Below, piece by piece: positions 63,149 through 64,000 of a DNA stretch of 64,000 bases. The stretch comes from JARRON01 sp037383845 (GTDB taxonomy: Bacteria > Pseudomonadota > Gammaproteobacteria > Steroidobacterales > XN24). The stretch covers positions 35,089 to 99,088 of the forward strand of contig JARRON010000003.1 in the NCBI GenBank assembly GCA_037383845.1, read 5' to 3'. A program made the position numbers and the translations under genes. Under the pieces are notes generated by a model. The model saw nothing but the letters and a program-made list of their open reading frames with translations, was not told the origin of the DNA and made no database searches. How positions within the stretch are numbered: the first letter of the stretch is position 1; every line of letters begins with the position of its first letter.

Positions 63149-63170
63149 GAGGCCGGCTTGCGCCGGCCTC
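63149..63170 (-). terminator. GNRA-looped hairpin between pilQ and aroK
   Basis: On the minus strand GAGGCCGGC-GCAA-GCCGGCCTC forms a perfect 9-bp stem with a GCAA tetraloop. It lies 41 bases after the pilQ stop and 29 bases before the aroK start. The following bases (GTCTATTGTG) are only mildly U-rich, so partial termination or mRNA stabilisation is as likely as full termination. Confidence 0.5.
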
Positions 63171-63211
63171 GGAATTGTAACGACAGCAGAGCCGTCCGCC
63201 GAATCGGGGCT

Positions 63212-64000
63212 TCAGTAGATGTTGCTGCCCTCGCGGAGGATCTTCGGCGTCACGAAGATCAGGAGCTCCCGCTTGGCGGAGGCCGTGTTGGTGCGCTTGA
63301 ACAGGTATCCGAGTCCCGGGATATCTCCCAGCAGCGGCACCTTGTCCTCTTCGTCCCGGCGCTCCGTCTCGAAGATGCCGCCGAGCACCACCGTCTCGCC
63401 GTCGTTCACCAGCACCTGTGTCAGCACCTTGCGGGTGTCGATGCTGGGCACCAGGCCACCCGTGGCGCTTGGCACGAATTCACCCACGGTGTCCTGGGTA
63501 ACCTCCAGGTCCATGATGATGCGGTCGTCCGGCGTAATCTGCGGCGTGACCGTCAGGCTCAGCACGGCCTTCTTGAACTGGGTAGTAGTCGCGCCGCTGG
63601 AGGCAGACTCCTGGTAGGGAATCTCCACGCCCTGCTCGATCACCGCCTCCTTCTGGTTGGCCGTGATGACCCGCGGACTGGAGATAATCTCGCCCCGGCC
63701 TTCGGCCTGGGCCGCCGAGATCTCCAGGTCCACCAGGTAGTCCGAGCCCAGTATGGCCAGGCCCAGGGCGCCGGCCGGGTTGGCCACCGGCAGGTTCACG
63801 TTGTACCGGTCGTTGAGCACCGGGAGATCGACCGGGAATGGCTGCCCCGTGTCGTTGATGTTCGCCAGACCGGAGCCCACAACTGTGTCGGCGCCCTCGC
63901 CGGAGCCGGTAACCGTCCACAGGCCATCGCTGGTGTCGTTCACGTAGGTAGCGCCGAAGCGCACGCCCAGGTCCCGGCTGAAATCGTCGTTGGCCACCAC
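63212..64000 (-). CDS. pilQ: Type IV pilus secretin PilQ, C-terminal part (runs off right edge)
   Basis: PilQ forms the outer-membrane channel through which type IV pili pass. The visible 262 residues are the C-terminal secretin domain; the N-terminal AMIN and N domains lie beyond base 64000. Motifs are DDFSRDLGVRFGATYV, VDLEISAAQAEGRGEIISSPRVITANQKEAVIEQGVEIPYQ in pieces, LTVTPQITPDDRIIMDLEVTQD, VLVNDGETVVLGGIFETERR and VPLLGDIPGLGYLFKRT, ending KRELLIFVTPKIL. The position directly before aroK-aroB is typical for gammaproteobacterial pilMNOPQ clusters. Confidence 0.95.
   Translation of the reverse strand: MVANDDFSRDLGVRFGATYVNDTSDGLWTVTGSGEGADTVVGSGLANINDTGQPFPVDLPVLNDRYNVNLPVANPAGALGLAILGSDYLVDLEISAAQAEGRGEIISSPRVITANQKEAVIEQGVEIPYQESASSGATTTQFKKAVLSLTVTPQITPDDRIIMDLEVTQDTVGEFVPSATGGLVPSIDTRKVLTQVLVNDGETVVLGGIFETERRDEEDKVPLLGDIPGLGYLFKRTNTASAKRELLIFVTPKILREGSNIY

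Overview
The window is GC-rich bacterial chromosome packed with genes on both strands. It looks like core genome of a gammaproteobacterium. Supporting signs are the pilQ-aroK-aroB order at the right edge, a FabA/FabB pair for anaerobic-type unsaturated fatty acid synthesis, MsrPQ, YajQ, YbbA/YbbP beside TesA, a PEP carboxylase and a trp leader peptide in front of trpE. Gene content (phasin, FecCD-type importer, OxyR/AhpC/AhpD) would suit an Ectothiorhodospira- or Chromatiales-like lineage, but I cannot name a genus. I recognised no rRNA, tRNA, CRISPR array, insertion sequence, integrase or phage gene.

Layout. 1-4172 (minus): 5' part of trpE with an upstream leader peptide (three adjacent Trp codons) and promoter, an SLC13-type permease and an unknown protein. 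4359-12159 (plus): a small pilin-assembly-like protein, yajQ, a YfcG-like GST, ppc, an outer-membrane barrel, an acidic lipoprotein and an intramembrane protease. 12131-15401 (minus): HabA-like membrane protein, SulP permease, small zincin and NlpC/P60 lipoprotein, the last three overlapping. 15419-18302: msrPQ and a periplasmic gluzincin. 18460-22232: a lipid block with a FabH-like synthase plus small GNAT, facing fabA-fabB. 22283-31011: GPH-family transporter, methyltransferase, outer-membrane protein, YiiX-like hydrolase and an RND efflux pair behind a palindromic operator. 31368-42053: DUF3144, wrbA, DUF1244, a complete FecCD-type importer, a MacAB-like ABC export operon, small unknowns and purU. 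42131-50268: Na+:alanine symporter, an iodotyrosine-deiodinase-like flavoprotein, a frameshifted acyltransferase, hydroxyacid dehydrogenase, photolyase, NUDIX, ahpC-ahpD and divergent oxyR. 50262-57585: ybbAP, tesA, fadD, patatin and phasin. 57762-64000: unknown protein, then hemE, pyrF, dgt, aroB, aroK and the 3' part of pilQ.

Themes. Lipid metabolism recurs (fabA/B/H, tesA, fadD, patatin, phasin, PlsC-like acyltransferase). Oxidative-stress repair is strong (msrPQ, ahpCD/oxyR, wrbA, GST, photolyase). Many neighbours overlap by 4 bp or less, implying translational coupling, and GTG or TTG starts are common.

I found no obviously new multigene defence or mobile system. The most rewarding observations are regulatory or evolutionary: (i) the trpE leader, with Trp-Trp-Trp, mutually exclusive hairpins and a possible Shine-Dalgarno-sequestering stem but no U-tract; (ii) a perfect 14-bp tandem duplication that frameshifts a PlsC-like acyltransferase; (iii) an iodotyrosine-deiodinase-like protein with the substrate-binding Glu/Tyr/Lys triad; (iv) an OxyR operator that covers the oxyR start codon; (v) a 7-7-7 inverted repeat overlapping a -35 element before an RND pump.
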